A program made the translations under genes and the position numbers. The notes under the pieces are model-generated. The model saw nothing but the letters and a program-made list of their open reading frames with translations. It did not search any database and was not told where the DNA came from. Below are positions 1 to 9,403 of a DNA stretch of 64,000 bases, in pieces (positions within the stretch are counted from its first letter, which is position 1; every line of letters begins with the position of its first letter). This stretch comes from Chrysemys picta bellii (lineage: Eukaryota; Chordata; Testudines; Emydidae), in contig NC_088797.1 in assembly GCF_011386835.1 (NCBI RefSeq), forward strand, positions 93,010,264 through 93,074,263. The letters run 5' to 3'.

Positions 1-156
1 AATCAATACATTTTAGAAATTTAAATAAATAGGAGAAAAATGATTCCTGAGTAAGGCCTCTTTTAACCAGGTGAAATAAACAATGGTTTCCTGAGTACTT
101 TCTAACAGTGACTTAGCAATGTGTGAAGGACTATAAACAGAACACCTACTGTACTT

Positions 157-1790
157 AAGATGACCACACATTCCATTTTTAAAGGGACAGTCCCGTATTT
201 AAGCCCTCCTGCAGGTATCCTGACTTTCTTAAAAACAGGCAAATTGTCCCATATTTTCTGTCTCCCACCCAAATCAGTACTTGCGGGTCCTGCTGCTGGC
301 AGATCCATGCTCAACCAGCCCCCAGCAGTAAGTGAGGGGGAGGGGAATCCAGTGGCTGATGATGGGGGTGGGTGTGCAAGGCTGATAGTGGGGCAAAGAT
401 TCAGCGTGCGGGGACGACTGCTCCCCATGCTGGTCCATCAGTGCAGCCCCTGCTGCATGCTGGCTCTCGGCCAGCAGGGCCCTGTCCCCTTTCCACCTGG
501 CACAGGCTGCGCACTGCCATGGCTGCTGAGTATGGGCAGGCACCAGACAGTGGCTGGTTATATGTCACCTCTGGTGCCCATCCATTGGCCCTTTACATGC
601 TCTCCCTCTCACTGTCCTCTCCCTGGTTTCCCTTTTCATCCCCCCAGCCCCGCTGCTCCTCCACATTCCCCCCACCCTCCAGCAGGGCACATCCTGCTCC
701 CACCACTGGGCAGAGAACCAGCCCCCAGTTGGAGGACTCAGCTCACCAACAGCTTGGCTGGCTCCTTCCTTCCCCCATTACCTCTGGCTGGGCCAGCATC
801 CTGGGAAAGCCTAAGACCCTCTGGCCTGGCGCGTTGTCCAGGAGGATTCAAGCCCTGTGTGCCCCACACAGTGCTGGCACAGGGAAGCCTCTCCACTCCT
901 CAGCTATGCTCTGGAGTGGCAGGGGGGAAGCAATTTCCATCCTGCTCGCACCCCAACCCTGCAGGCTCCACAGGGCAGGGACTTAGGCTAAGGGATTTAG
1001 CTAAGCATCCTCTTTGTGCCCCACCCTTGGTCCTGCCCTCAGGGAGCATGGGGCTGCTCCATCCCCAGGCACCTCCTCTGCTGAGCCACCTCTCTGGCAG
1101 GGTTCACTGAAGCCCCTTCAGTCAGGATCCCTAGACCCTGATGCACAATGCATCCTTAGGGCTCCACCCCTTCCTGCCCACACTGTAGCCAAGGGACAGG
1201 AGGCGGCTGGGTTATGTCAGTGGCCAGCAGCAGTCTGGAGGTGTTAGCTGCCTTTCCACACTGTGCTGGTAGGAAGGTACAAGCTGCTTCCAACCACAGG
1301 GAAGCAGGGGATGGGGGAAGAGATGACTTCTGCAAGGACACGGGCCAGGTCGTCCCTTCCCCCCGCTCCCCTGCAGCTGGAAGCAGCTCCCATCCCTTCC
1401 CTCCCACACAGTGCCAAAAGGCTGCTGCTGGCCACATTCTGGTATGAACCCTGGCAGAAATCTAGAGTGGGGTGGGGGCATGTGACTTTGTGTGTTTCCA
1501 GGCATGGAGGACAGAGAGCACTGGGCAGGGAGGGTCGGGTTGGTGAGTCACTCTCCGAGTGTAAGAGACTATCATCTCTCCCCGTGTGAAACCAAAAGCC
1601 TTAAAGATAAAAAGGTAAATAAAAATAAATACTGCATAGCTGGATTCTTTTTAACAGGGGCTCAGTCAACTTGATGTTAATTTGAATGTTTGTACGGCAT
1701 AGTTCTGATTGATTGCCGCTGAACTCGCTTGAATAAGAGTAATTTTACCAGGTGTCCTGTATTCGGCATAGGGAAATACGGTCACCCGAA
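157..1790. mobile_element. Non-autonomous hAT-like DNA transposon, GC-rich interior
   Basis: The ends are imperfect inverted repeats: GATGACCACACATTCC at the left and, read in reverse, GGGTGACCGTATTTCC at the right. They are flanked by 8-bp target copies, CTGTACTT (149-156) and CTGTACTG (1791-1798), matching at 7 of 8 positions. An 8-bp duplication is the hAT signature. The interior is much richer in G+C than the flanks and holds long proline-rich open frames in several phases (for example 160-1110 on +). These look like by-products of low stop-codon density, because they have no domain and overlap on both strands. An internal inverted region around 1215-1445 pairs purine-rich with pyrimidine-rich tracts. 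No transposase remnant was seen, so it would depend on an element elsewhere. The hAT call is inference from the ends and target size. Confidence 0.7.
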
Positions 1791-2689
1791 CTGTACTGAA
1801 TATAAGAAAACAGACTCTTAGAAAGTGCTTACATGCAGCTTTCACTGTATTTTTGCAAAAGAATACTCTTGGCTCTTCACTGTTTGATGTGGCACTATAA
1901 ATTTATGCTTACTGGCCTAGTGCATGGGAGGATGTGATAATGGGAATGACTGAGGAGCGCAGAATAATTCTAATACATTAAAAAAACCCACTATCTGCTA
2001 ACTGAACACATTTTTTAAAACAATTATTTAAAACTTGCTTTCACTAACTATTCTATTTAGCAAAGCATTTATTGGTGAAATCTGCATTTTTATAAGTGGT
2101 TTAGTGTTCTTTTCCTGTAGCGCTTTGTAGCAAATCTCATATAGACCTCTGGAGCTTTATACAGCATCTCAAGAAGAAAAAACGCCACGCAAGTAAGATT
2201 GTATTATTTAGACAAGATGTTCATGCTCTATTGAAAATGGGGGGAAATATCCTAAGATTTAGCATTAACGCTGTATAAAGAAGTTCTAATATTAACACTG
2301 CTATATCTTTTGAGCCTTCTCTATCATGCACTGCTCTTGTTCTTTCTGAAAATGCAAGAGGAAAATCCTATTTCCAATGACTGTGATCACTGCACCTGCT
2401 CATAAAGCAACTCCTATTATCATCATTACCATGCAGTGAAAAGAATGGCCACTCACAAAAAGCATACTGTAGGTATCACCATATGAAATGCTTTATACTT
2501 TAGCTTATTCTGTTCCCCTAAGTCCAGGTTTTAAGTATTATTCTTTTTCCTGCCTAGGCTGTGACAGTAACACAATAAAGAAAACATTCCACCGGGTTTG
2601 TTAGTAATGGAATTGTACAAAAAGTCTGCTAACTATACACTGCCTTGAACTTTCTACTTTTAAATAAATCAGTAATACTTTTCTTCTTG
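1791..2689. other. Unassigned AT-rich stretch
   Basis: I see no open frame with a recognisable domain and no clear repeat here. Confidence 0.5.
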
Positions 2690-3165
2690 TTCTGGAGTCC
2701 CTACCCTACCCTATCATCTCTCATTTGCTATCAAGCTGTCAGTGCTCATCTCCAATCAGCCCATGATTCCAGACTCCACTACTTGCCCATTTTTCTCTCA
2801 TGCTGCTCCACACACTCAGGAAGTGCTTCCCATAAACTTCTGCAAAGATACTTCTTATGCTCCTTCAAATAGCTCCTCAAAAAAACTCTCCTTCCTTGTG
2901 ATGCCTACAAAAAAACCTTAACATTGGTGTACAGCAGGGGTCGGCGACGTTTGGCTATCATGCTGATCAATACTGTCTTATTGTTTCTTTGTAGCCTCCC
3001 ATCTGTCTGCATCCATTTGTTGTCTTTTGCCTCATGCCTAGATTGTAAGTTCTTTGGGGCAGGGGTTGTCTTTTTGTTCTGTGTTTGTACAACACCTAGC
3101 ACAGTGAGGTCCTGGTCCATGACTAGGGCTCCTAAGCACTATGATAATAGTGATGGATGTTCATT
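2690..3165 (+). mobile_element. L2 LINE 3'-end fragment
   Basis: The plus strand carries the two blocks typical of L2 3' ends: a pyrimidine-rich part ending in a 'ccttcaaa-tagctcctc' type segment near 2860, and the block 'agattgtaagttctttgg' from about 3042, followed by 'cctagcacagtg' near 3095. These correspond to the C-terminal coding and 3' UTR parts of vertebrate L2. The frames at 2645-2872 and 2924-3220 run over it but are not intact LINE protein. It is old, 5'-truncated and has no visible target duplication. Confidence 0.65.
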
Positions 3166-3590
3166 TTACAATGGAATGACTGACTTAAAATTAATATTAA
3201 GATTGGCACTGATTCCCTAGAAAGTCTTCCTCAGAAAAAGTAACAGGACTCTGCTCATTCAGCAACCTGGAACTTATTATATTCAAGAGTTACAGCCATT
3301 GTACTATTCTGCAACATAAAAACATAAGGACAGATCCTCAGCACTACTGCTTCCCTTTGTACCACAACAGGTTTCTAAGCCTCCCTGTGGCCTTGTCCAG
3401 CAAAACCCAGTAAACCCAAACGAAACTAAAATGTAATTTAAGCCATTTCTGTCTATCCCAGGCTTGAGCTTTATGCTCCCTTTCCTTTCCCACAGATCTA
3501 CCTTTCAGGGCCCCCCAGGCTAGCTCTGCTCCAGTAGTTTTGACATGATACCCTTCCCAGAGAGAGGAAACTTTAGGCTTCTTCTGTCCT
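3166..3590. other. Unassigned stretch
   Basis: There is mixed-composition sequence with no long frame or clear repeat between the L2 fragment and the Harbinger nest. Confidence 0.45.
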
Positions 3591-4254
3591 AAGGCCTGGT
3601 CTACAACTACAGTGTTAGGTCAACATAAGGCAGCTTACATCAACCTAACGCTAAGTGTTTACACTAAAATGCAGCTCCCACTGATGTAACTCACTCACTA
3701 CACTGAATTAATAACTCCACCTCTGTGAGAGGCATAGCACTTAGATTGATGTAGTTAGGTCGACGCAGTGTCAGTGTAGACACTGCCTTGCTTACATCAA
3801 CTGTTGCTACTTTTCAGATATCGTTCCACAATGCCCCACACTGACAGTTAGGTCCCGTCTACACTGGCAAGTTTGTGTGCAGTAAAGGAGCTTTTTGCGC
3901 TGTAACTCCCAAGGTGTACGCACTGCCAAGCCACTTAGTGAGCAGAAACTGCACAGATGCAGTGCTTTAAAAATACCATCTCGATGAGAGGCGTAGAGCT
4001 TTCTGCACCGGGGCTACAGTGCTGTAGTGCCAGTGTAGACCCCGTGGTGATTACAGTGCTGCGATTGGCCTCTGGAAGGTGTCCCACAATGCCTGTTCTC
4101 ACTTCTCTGGCCATTGGCTTGATCTCTACTGCCCTGCTCTCAGGTGACCATCCGTCAGCCCCACCCCAGACATTCCTTTGCAAATTTGAAAGTCCCGTTC
4201 CTGTTTGCTTGGTGATGCGTGCAGTGGTCTCAGCGCATCTTTCCAGGTGGCCAT

Positions 4255-4802
4255 GCCTGCTCCACACACCAGGCGATCCCCTGCTTGGAGCAATGCCAAG
4301 CTGCTGGACCTCATCGGTATTTGGGGAGAGGAGGCAGTGCAGTCACAGCTGCGCTCCACCCGTCAGAATTTTGATACCTATGGACAGATTTCTAGATGCA
4401 TGATAGAAAAGTTCCATGACCGGGACACACTGCAGTGCAGGGTCAAAGTGAAGGAGCTGTGAAACACCTACCACAAGCCGCGGGAGGCAAACTGCTGCTC
4501 CAGTGCTGCACCCACAAGCTGACGGTTCTACAAAGAGTTGGACCCAATACTCGGTGGTGACCTGACCTCCACTGCGAAGTCCCCTGTGGATACTTCGTTG
4601 GCTTTGTTGCCAGTGGAGAGTTGACCGAGCCAGGAGGAGCCAATCTTGGATGAAGAGGGGGAGGGAGAACCAGAGGCAGAGGATGACTCGGAGGCCAGAG
4701 ATGCATGCAGTCAGGAGTTCTTTTCTACCCCGGAAGAGCCTCTCCAGTAACAGCAGTCGGCTATTGGCGAAGTGCAAACAGGAGAGGAGGCCCCTGGTAA
4801 GT
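4255..4802 (+). pseudogene. Harbinger Myb/SANT-like DNA-binding protein, exon 1 (broken)
   Basis: The open part (4205-4462 frame) shows a Myb/SANT-like trihelix: a tryptophan near the start (PAWSNAKLLDLIGIWGEE), a central RQNFDTYGQISRCM helix, and a final QCRVKVKEL helix. In Harbinger elements this partner protein binds the terminal repeats and brings the transposase to DNA. A TGA at 4460-4462 interrupts the expected reading. Downstream in the same frame come an acidic stretch (DEEGEGEPEAEDDSEA, about 4649-4697) and a further TAG at about 4748-4750, ending at a GT that could be a donor site near 4797. These features match exon 1 of such genes, but the stops show it is not functional. Confidence 0.75.
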
Positions 4803-5487
4803 GGATCTGATTTTGGGAATTGCTGAAGCGAGTTGGTGGGGGCAGGAGGGTTGCAGAAAGAAGGTTTGTCTCCCACCTCATACCTAGTTTGAGCGGCAGA
4901 ATACACTTCCTCACTTCACAGGAATCTCCCTCAGAGATCTCCAGGAAACTCTCATGGAGATACTGGGCAATCTGCTCCTGCAGGTTCCTCAGCAGAGCTG
5001 CTTTGTTTCTTGTCCCATTAACTTTAACTTTCCTGTGTTACTGTGCCATCACGGGGGGAGGGGTCGGACCATAGCTGCACACAGGCTAGCCACATAGGGA
5101 CCAGGGCGGAAGACACAGGCTTGGAGAAGACCCTCCCTTGATTCCCTGCTCACCCTCAGCAGTGAGATATCTTCCATAATGAACACATCCTGTGGAAAGT
5201 GTGGGGACAGGAATGATTATAATTATATATTATCAGCCCCTCCCCCCCCCAGTGCTGGCTCTCCCCAAGTGCCCAAGAGCCACATGCCCAGTGTACAGCA
5301 GGGTCCAGGAACAGTGATTTACCTTGCCCTTGTGGCTACTCACCATTTTGGGGGTCTTGTGGCTTATGTGTGTTTGCCTGGGGTCAGCCAGTTAGTGTCA
5401 GGTGTGAGAGTACTGGCTGGGTTTTAAATCACTGACATAGTGTTGTCTGCGTTGCAAACAATACTGCTTCTGTAAAATGTTGCATTT

Positions 5488-6034
5488 AAACTTCACAGAG
5501 ATGACCTTGGGAGGCCAGCCTCCCTTATCGGCAGCAGAACAGTTGAGAAGAATTCGAAAGCGGCCAAGAAGAACTAAGGAGGACTTTATGCGTGAGGTTA
5601 TGATGCACTCCACCGCCGAGAAAAATGAATTGAAGGAGTGGTGGGACAGCAAGAAGAGAGAATAAAAGTAGAACGCGGCACACCAGAAAGAAGCCATGGA
5701 GCGGCTCTTACCAGTTATGTAGCGCCAAGCGGACATGCTCCAGGAGATACTAGCTCTTCAAACCGAGCAGCTCCGTGCCCGCCCTCCCCTGCAGCTGCTG
5801 TCGCAAAACTCTTTCCCATGCACACCACACACACTCTTATCAACCTCCTGGCTCCAGTCCCTACCCGCAGCATTCCACTCCTCCCTCCTCACATTCCAGC
5901 AGTCTGGACTCCCAATACCCATTGCACTCAACACCCATCCATCTGAAGTTTGGCCCTGCTGAAGTACAGCACCAGCTGCATCATACTCCAAAGGAGAAGG
6001 TTGGGTATGATCCCTGGACATACACAAATCTATA
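5488..6034 (+). pseudogene. Harbinger Myb-like protein, exon 2 (broken)
   Basis: The frame from 5477 to 5665 encodes a basic, helical segment (RIRKRPRRTKEDFM, then EKNELKEWWDSKKRE) that I recognise as the second exon of the Harbinger-linked Myb-like protein. It then stops at TAA, and the rest continues in shifted frames: a glutamine- and leucine-rich part (QADMLQEILALQTEQLRA) and a proline/serine-rich tail with repeated 'HSTP' words, ending near a VGYDPWTYTNL C terminus at about 6004-6034. At least two stops and one frame change separate these parts. It follows exon 1 by about 690 bases, which would be the intron. Confidence 0.7.
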
Positions 6035-6309
6035 GCCATCCCAGGACCCCTCCTCCTCTTGAGACCTTCCATTCCCCCATTCCTTCCATTCCCCCATCCC
6101 TGCTGATTAATTTTTTCATTTGACTCTCTCCTCTGGTTGTTATCTTTCAATAAAAGAATTGTGTTTGTTTTAAAGCAATCTTTATTCTGTTAAGTGAAAG
6201 CACTGCAAAGCAACATACATACAGCTATGTTAAGGCCCCTTCTTGCATCATGTGCACCAATCACCTCCTAGCATTACAAGAACTACAATCTTGAGCATAG
6301 CAACAAACA

Positions 6310-6960
6310 TTAATGGCTTTCAGCTTCAAATTGCTGCCTCAAAGCATCCCTTATCCTTTTGGCCCCGTGCTGTGCCCCTCTAATAACCCTGGTCTCCAGC
6401 TGTTCAAACAGCCTCCAGGTGCTGAGCCTCAGCGGTCCAGCCCTGAGTGAAGCTTTCACCCTTCCCTTTACAGATATTATGGAGCGCACAGCACGCTGCT
6501 ATAATATAGGAATATTATCATCAGCCATGTCCAGCTTCCCATACAGGCATCGCCAGCAGGTTTTTAAAATGGCTGAATGCACATTCCACAGTCATTCTGC
6601 ACTTGCTCAGCCTGTTAAACTGCTCTTTGCTGCTGTCAAGTTGCCCCAACAGTCAACTTTCCTACTCCAAACTGGTTAGCGACCGATTGGTAGCAGTCTG
6701 GAGTAGCCAGCTTCCACAGTGCAATTGCCACGTGCTTCTCCAACGGCAGGCAGCTCTCATTCTCATGTCCTTGCATAGCAGGGTGGGGGTGAGCTCATCA
6801 CACAGAAAGTTCTGCAGCCACCACTCGTCATCCGAGATGTGCATCACGATGTGATCCCACCACTCAGTACTTGTTTCCCGAGCCCAATAGCGGTGTTACA
6901 CTGTGGTCAGCACCGCCGTGAATGCCACAAGAAATCTCGTGTCGCACTCCTCTTGCCTTT
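6310..6960 (-). pseudogene. HARBI1-like Harbinger transposase, internally deleted
   Basis: On the minus strand, 6960 to about 6640 gives the N-terminal part: MHISDDEWWLQNF, then ELTPTLLCKDMRMRAA, then a shifted stretch reading as LWKLATPDCYQSV and FGVGK. From about 6600 to 6310 it gives the C-terminal part: RMTVECAF, then ACCALHNIC, then AEAQHLEA, ending in TAA at 6310-6312. HARBI1-type transposases are about 350 residues with a DDE catalytic triad. The region that should carry both catalytic aspartates is missing between FGVGK and the E-containing VECAF block, and several stops and shifts break the rest. It is a dead gene. It converges on the Myb-like gene, as is usual for these elements. 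Confidence 0.75.
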
Positions 6961-7179
6961 GTAGTTTAAGGACAGGGCCGGCTCTAGGTTTTTTGCTGCC
7001 CCAAGCAAAAAAATTTTTGGCTGCCCCCTCCAGCCCACCAGTGGCCCCCCCCCACCCGCACCCCCTGCCGCCCCAGCACTGGGCTCTCTTCCCCCCCGCA
7101 CCCCCTGCCACCCCAGCACTGGGATCCCCCCCAAACGTGGGATCCGCTACCAGCACACGGGCGGCCGAGCCCTGGCCTA

Positions 7180-7500
7180 GCCGTGACTCTGTCCCCATGC
7201 GGGTGGAGCTGCTGGGCGGCGCGGAGTGGGAGTACTTCCAGGTGGCAGTGCAGCTGCGGGGCGGCGCGGAGAACACGGCCCCTCCCTGGGCTTTGCGGCG
7301 CAGCTGGTGGCCAAGGTGGATCAGTTTGTGCTCACGGCCCTCACCCCTGACATGCTGGCAGCCGAGGACCTGCTGCTCTTCAGCCTCACTGCGCCCTGGC
7401 CCAGCCCCGGCGGGCGGGAAGGCGAGGATCTCCGGCTGCGGGGCTACCTGCTCAGCACCGTACGAGCCCAGCCGGCCGCTCACCTCTTCACACACTCCGG
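7180..7500 (+). pseudogene. Possible captured host exon, FRAS1/FREM-like CSPG repeat
   Basis: One frame reads [20 protein letters not shown] from 7198. The frame from 7226 continues as [20 protein letters not shown], then [17 protein letters not shown], then [14 protein letters not shown], then LFTH. The order 'T-x-L-x(3)-D, L-F-x-LT-x-P, G-YLL, F-T' resembles the CSPG (cadherin-3-like) repeats of FRAS1/FREM extracellular-matrix proteins, which run 'ITPxxLxAxD - LxFxxTxPPxxGxL - FTQ'. The switch between frames shows at least one indel, so it would be a decayed fragment. DNA transposons are known to pick up host exons. The similarity is from memory of the family; a GC-rich stretch with open frames by chance is the alternative. 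Confidence 0.35.
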
Positions 7501-7585
7501 GAGCCCCTCTCGCCGCCGCCGCAGCCCGGGCTTGGCTCCAGGGGACCCCACTTCCCTCCCTCCCCGGCTCCTCACACACTCTGGG

Positions 7586-8319
7586 CAGGGCTGCCCAGAG
7601 AATTCAGGGGGCCTGGGGCAAAGCAATTTCGGGGGCCCCTTCCATAAAAAAAAGTTGCAATACTATAGTAACACATATTTGGAAATGTAAAAAATAACTA
7701 GTGAAGTAGATTCAAAAATTAATTTGTAATAATTTGAAAATACACTAAATACATTTAAAAACATTAAATGCTTTAATGGTATGTCTACATTTGCAATTAC
7801 ATAATGGGCTGTTGCTGGGTGATGGTTGGTGCCAATGGGCTGTCGCTGCATGGAGGTGGTGCTGCTGTTGCCCAGGGCTGGGTGGGGAGCTGGGCTCTGG
7901 GTTGGGGGTACCCAGCTCACAGGGGCTGGGCTCAGGGCTGTGGGGAGATGAGGTTGGGGGGTATCCGGCTCAGAGGGGCTGGGCTCGGCGCTGGGGGTCA
8001 GGGCTGTGGGGGGGATGGGGTTGGGGGGTGTCCGGCTCAGAGGGGCTGGGCTCGGAGCTGGGGGTCAGGGTTGTGGGGGATGGGGTCGGGGGTGCCCCGG
8101 CCCCTTACCATGCCGCTTACCCCTCTCCCAAACATCGCTGCAGCTGCCTGGTGTCTCCAGCGGGGCCTGAGTTCCCGCCGCTCGGCCGCAGCTTGCAGCT
8201 CCGCCCCCTTACCGGCTGAGATGCCGGAGGATGGGGGAAGACGGAGGCGGGGGAGCCTTGGACATACTCAGGGCCTGGGGCAAATTGCCCCACTTTCCCC
8301 CCCCCCACGGGTGGCCCTG
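7586..8319. mobile_element. Second hAT element nested in the first
   Basis: The ends start CAGGGCTGCCC (7586) and, in reverse, CAGGGCCACCC (8319). Both are followed inward by a 'cctggggcaaa' block (about 7612 on +; about 8274 on the + strand at the other side). The target copies ACTCTGGG at 7578-7585 and 8320-8327 are exact and 8 bp long. The element is 734 bp. Its first 200 bases are AT-rich and the rest GC-rich, with a short tandem array at about 7906-8095. It is non-autonomous. Its target lies inside the GC-rich part of the outer hAT, so it arrived later. Confidence 0.88.
7906..8095 (+). repeat. GC-rich tandem repeat, about three units of roughly 60 bases
   Basis: The block built from 'ggctcagaggggctgggctc' and 'gggctgtgggg...atggggttggggg' recurs near 7910, 7970 and 8035 with small length changes. 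It is a young internal minisatellite of the inner hAT element. Confidence 0.7.
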
Positions 8320-9403
8320 ACTCTGGGAGCCCCTCTTGCGGCCGCTGCAGCCCGGGCTGCGGCGGTGGCTAGAGGGGCTCCCAGAGTGTGTGAGGAGCGG
8401 CGGCGGGGGGGTGATGGGGGCGGGAGGGAAGACTCGGCGCGGCAGGGGCAGCAGGACCCCATCTCCCTCCCTGCATCCCAGGTGCCGCTTCCCTTCCCCT
8501 TCCGCTCCTCACACACTCCGGGAGCCCCTCTAGCCACCGCCGCAGCCCGGGCTGCAGCGGCCGCGAGAGGGCTCCCGGAGTGAGGGGAGGGGAAGGGAAG
8601 TGGCGCCCGGGATGCAGGGAGGAAGATGGGGTCCTGCTGCCCCTGCCGCGCCGAGTCTCCCCAGGGCAGCGCTGTACAGGGCGCCGCTGGGCTGGGCAGG
8701 GGGCGCGGATCCCAGCTCCCGCTGGCAGGGCAAGTGGCTGGGCCAGGGTCGGCTCCCGGCAATGCCGCCCCAAGCAAAAAAATAAAAAATAAAAATAAAA
8801 AAGGGAGGCCGGAATGCCGCCTCTTAGAAATTGCCGTCCCAAGCAGGTGCTTCGAGGGGTGGTGCCTAGAGCCGGCCCTGTTTAAGGAATAACTCCACTG
8901 CCACTTGTGATGTGTTGGTTAGTGCGAACAGCATTCTTGTCAATGCTTGCGGGAGTCACTCCTGCAGCCAGAAAGAGGCAGGGCAGGGTGCACAGTACAC
9001 AAACGGTTGAAAGATGGCGCCAAATGCAGACGGAACCACAGGGATTGCTGGGATGCGAAGCAATGCGTCATGGGGCATTGGGACAGGACCCAGGATGCCC
9101 TGCGACTCCTTTTGCCTCCCCACAAGTCTTAGCAGCAAAAGAGAAAGAGGTGCTTTGTGGGATAGCTGCCCAGAGTCCACCGCTCCGAATAGCGCCACAA
9201 GTGCCGCAAGTGTGAACATGCTATTGCACAGGCAGCTGTCAGTGTGAACACACATCAGTGGTTTTCCTTCGGCGCTCTCTAAGTGGCCCTGTACCTGCCA
9301 GCACTGTAACTTTGCCAGTGTAGATGTGCCCTTAGATCGGTGCAAGTGCTCCTGGTGAGGATGTGTAATGTGGACATGCAAAAGCGATACAATTACTGTG
9401 GTG

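Larger units (their letters stand above)
6973..8880. mobile_element. hAT element inserted in the Harbinger element
   Basis: The left end CAGGGCCGGCTCTAGG (6973) and the right end, in reverse CAGGGCCGGCTCTAGG (8880), are identical over 16 bases. The 8-bp target copies are exact: TTTAAGGA at 6965-6972 and 8881-8888. This is a textbook hAT insertion. Beyond the ends, short subterminal words recur ('gccccaagcaaaaaa' at both sides). The interior is very GC- and CpG-rich and contains several copies of a segment reading 'ctccgggagcccctc', some inverted, so that 8320-8580 can fold on itself. It holds a second hAT element (7586-8319) and a stretch resembling a host coding exon (about 7180-7500). No transposase is present. 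Confidence 0.9.
3851..9331. mobile_element. PIF/Harbinger DNA transposon, decayed, with Myb-like and transposase genes
   Basis: The terminal inverted repeats are GGTCCCGTCTACACTGGCAA at 3851 and, in reverse at 9331, GGGCACATCTACACTGGCAA. They are flanked by the 3-bp duplication TTA (3848-3850 and 9332-9334), the target size and T-rich choice of PIF/Harbinger elements. Inside lie the two genes this superfamily carries: a Myb/SANT-like DNA-binding protein on + (4255-6034) and a HARBI1-like DDE transposase on - (6310-6960). They converge. Both are broken by stops and shifts, and the transposase has lost its middle. A hAT element is inserted at 6973-8880, next to the 5' side of the transposase frame. 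The element is therefore dead, but its ends are well preserved. Confidence 0.85.
3591..9403. mobile_element. Outer Harbinger-type MITE, split by a later insertion
   Basis: Two pieces, about 3591-3847 and 9335-9403, belong to one non-autonomous element. The left piece opens with GGCCTGGTCTACAACTAC and carries many 'gtctacac', 'gtcgac' and 'ttaggt' words typical of turtle Harbinger MITEs. The right piece continues the same family ('gtgcaagtgctcctgg' and following) directly after the TTA that duplicates the TTA at 3848-3850. The expected right terminal repeat is not visible, so the element is truncated near 9403. It served as the landing site for the 5.5-kb element at 3851-9331. Confidence 0.6.

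Noticed and set aside
160..1110. Open frame of 316 codons on +
   Set aside because: It is proline- and serine-rich with no domain, overlaps other long frames on both strands, and lies wholly inside the GC-rich hAT-like element, where stop codons are rare by composition.
3935..4906. Minus-strand frames over the Myb-like exon
   Set aside because: They are antisense shadows of the Harbinger Myb-like gene, which has the recognisable motifs on +.
6896..8842. Several long frames on both strands (for example 6903-7697 on + and 8268-8777 on -)
   Set aside because: They come from CpG-rich, internally repeated hAT sequence. Apart from the possible FREM-like segment no domain is visible.
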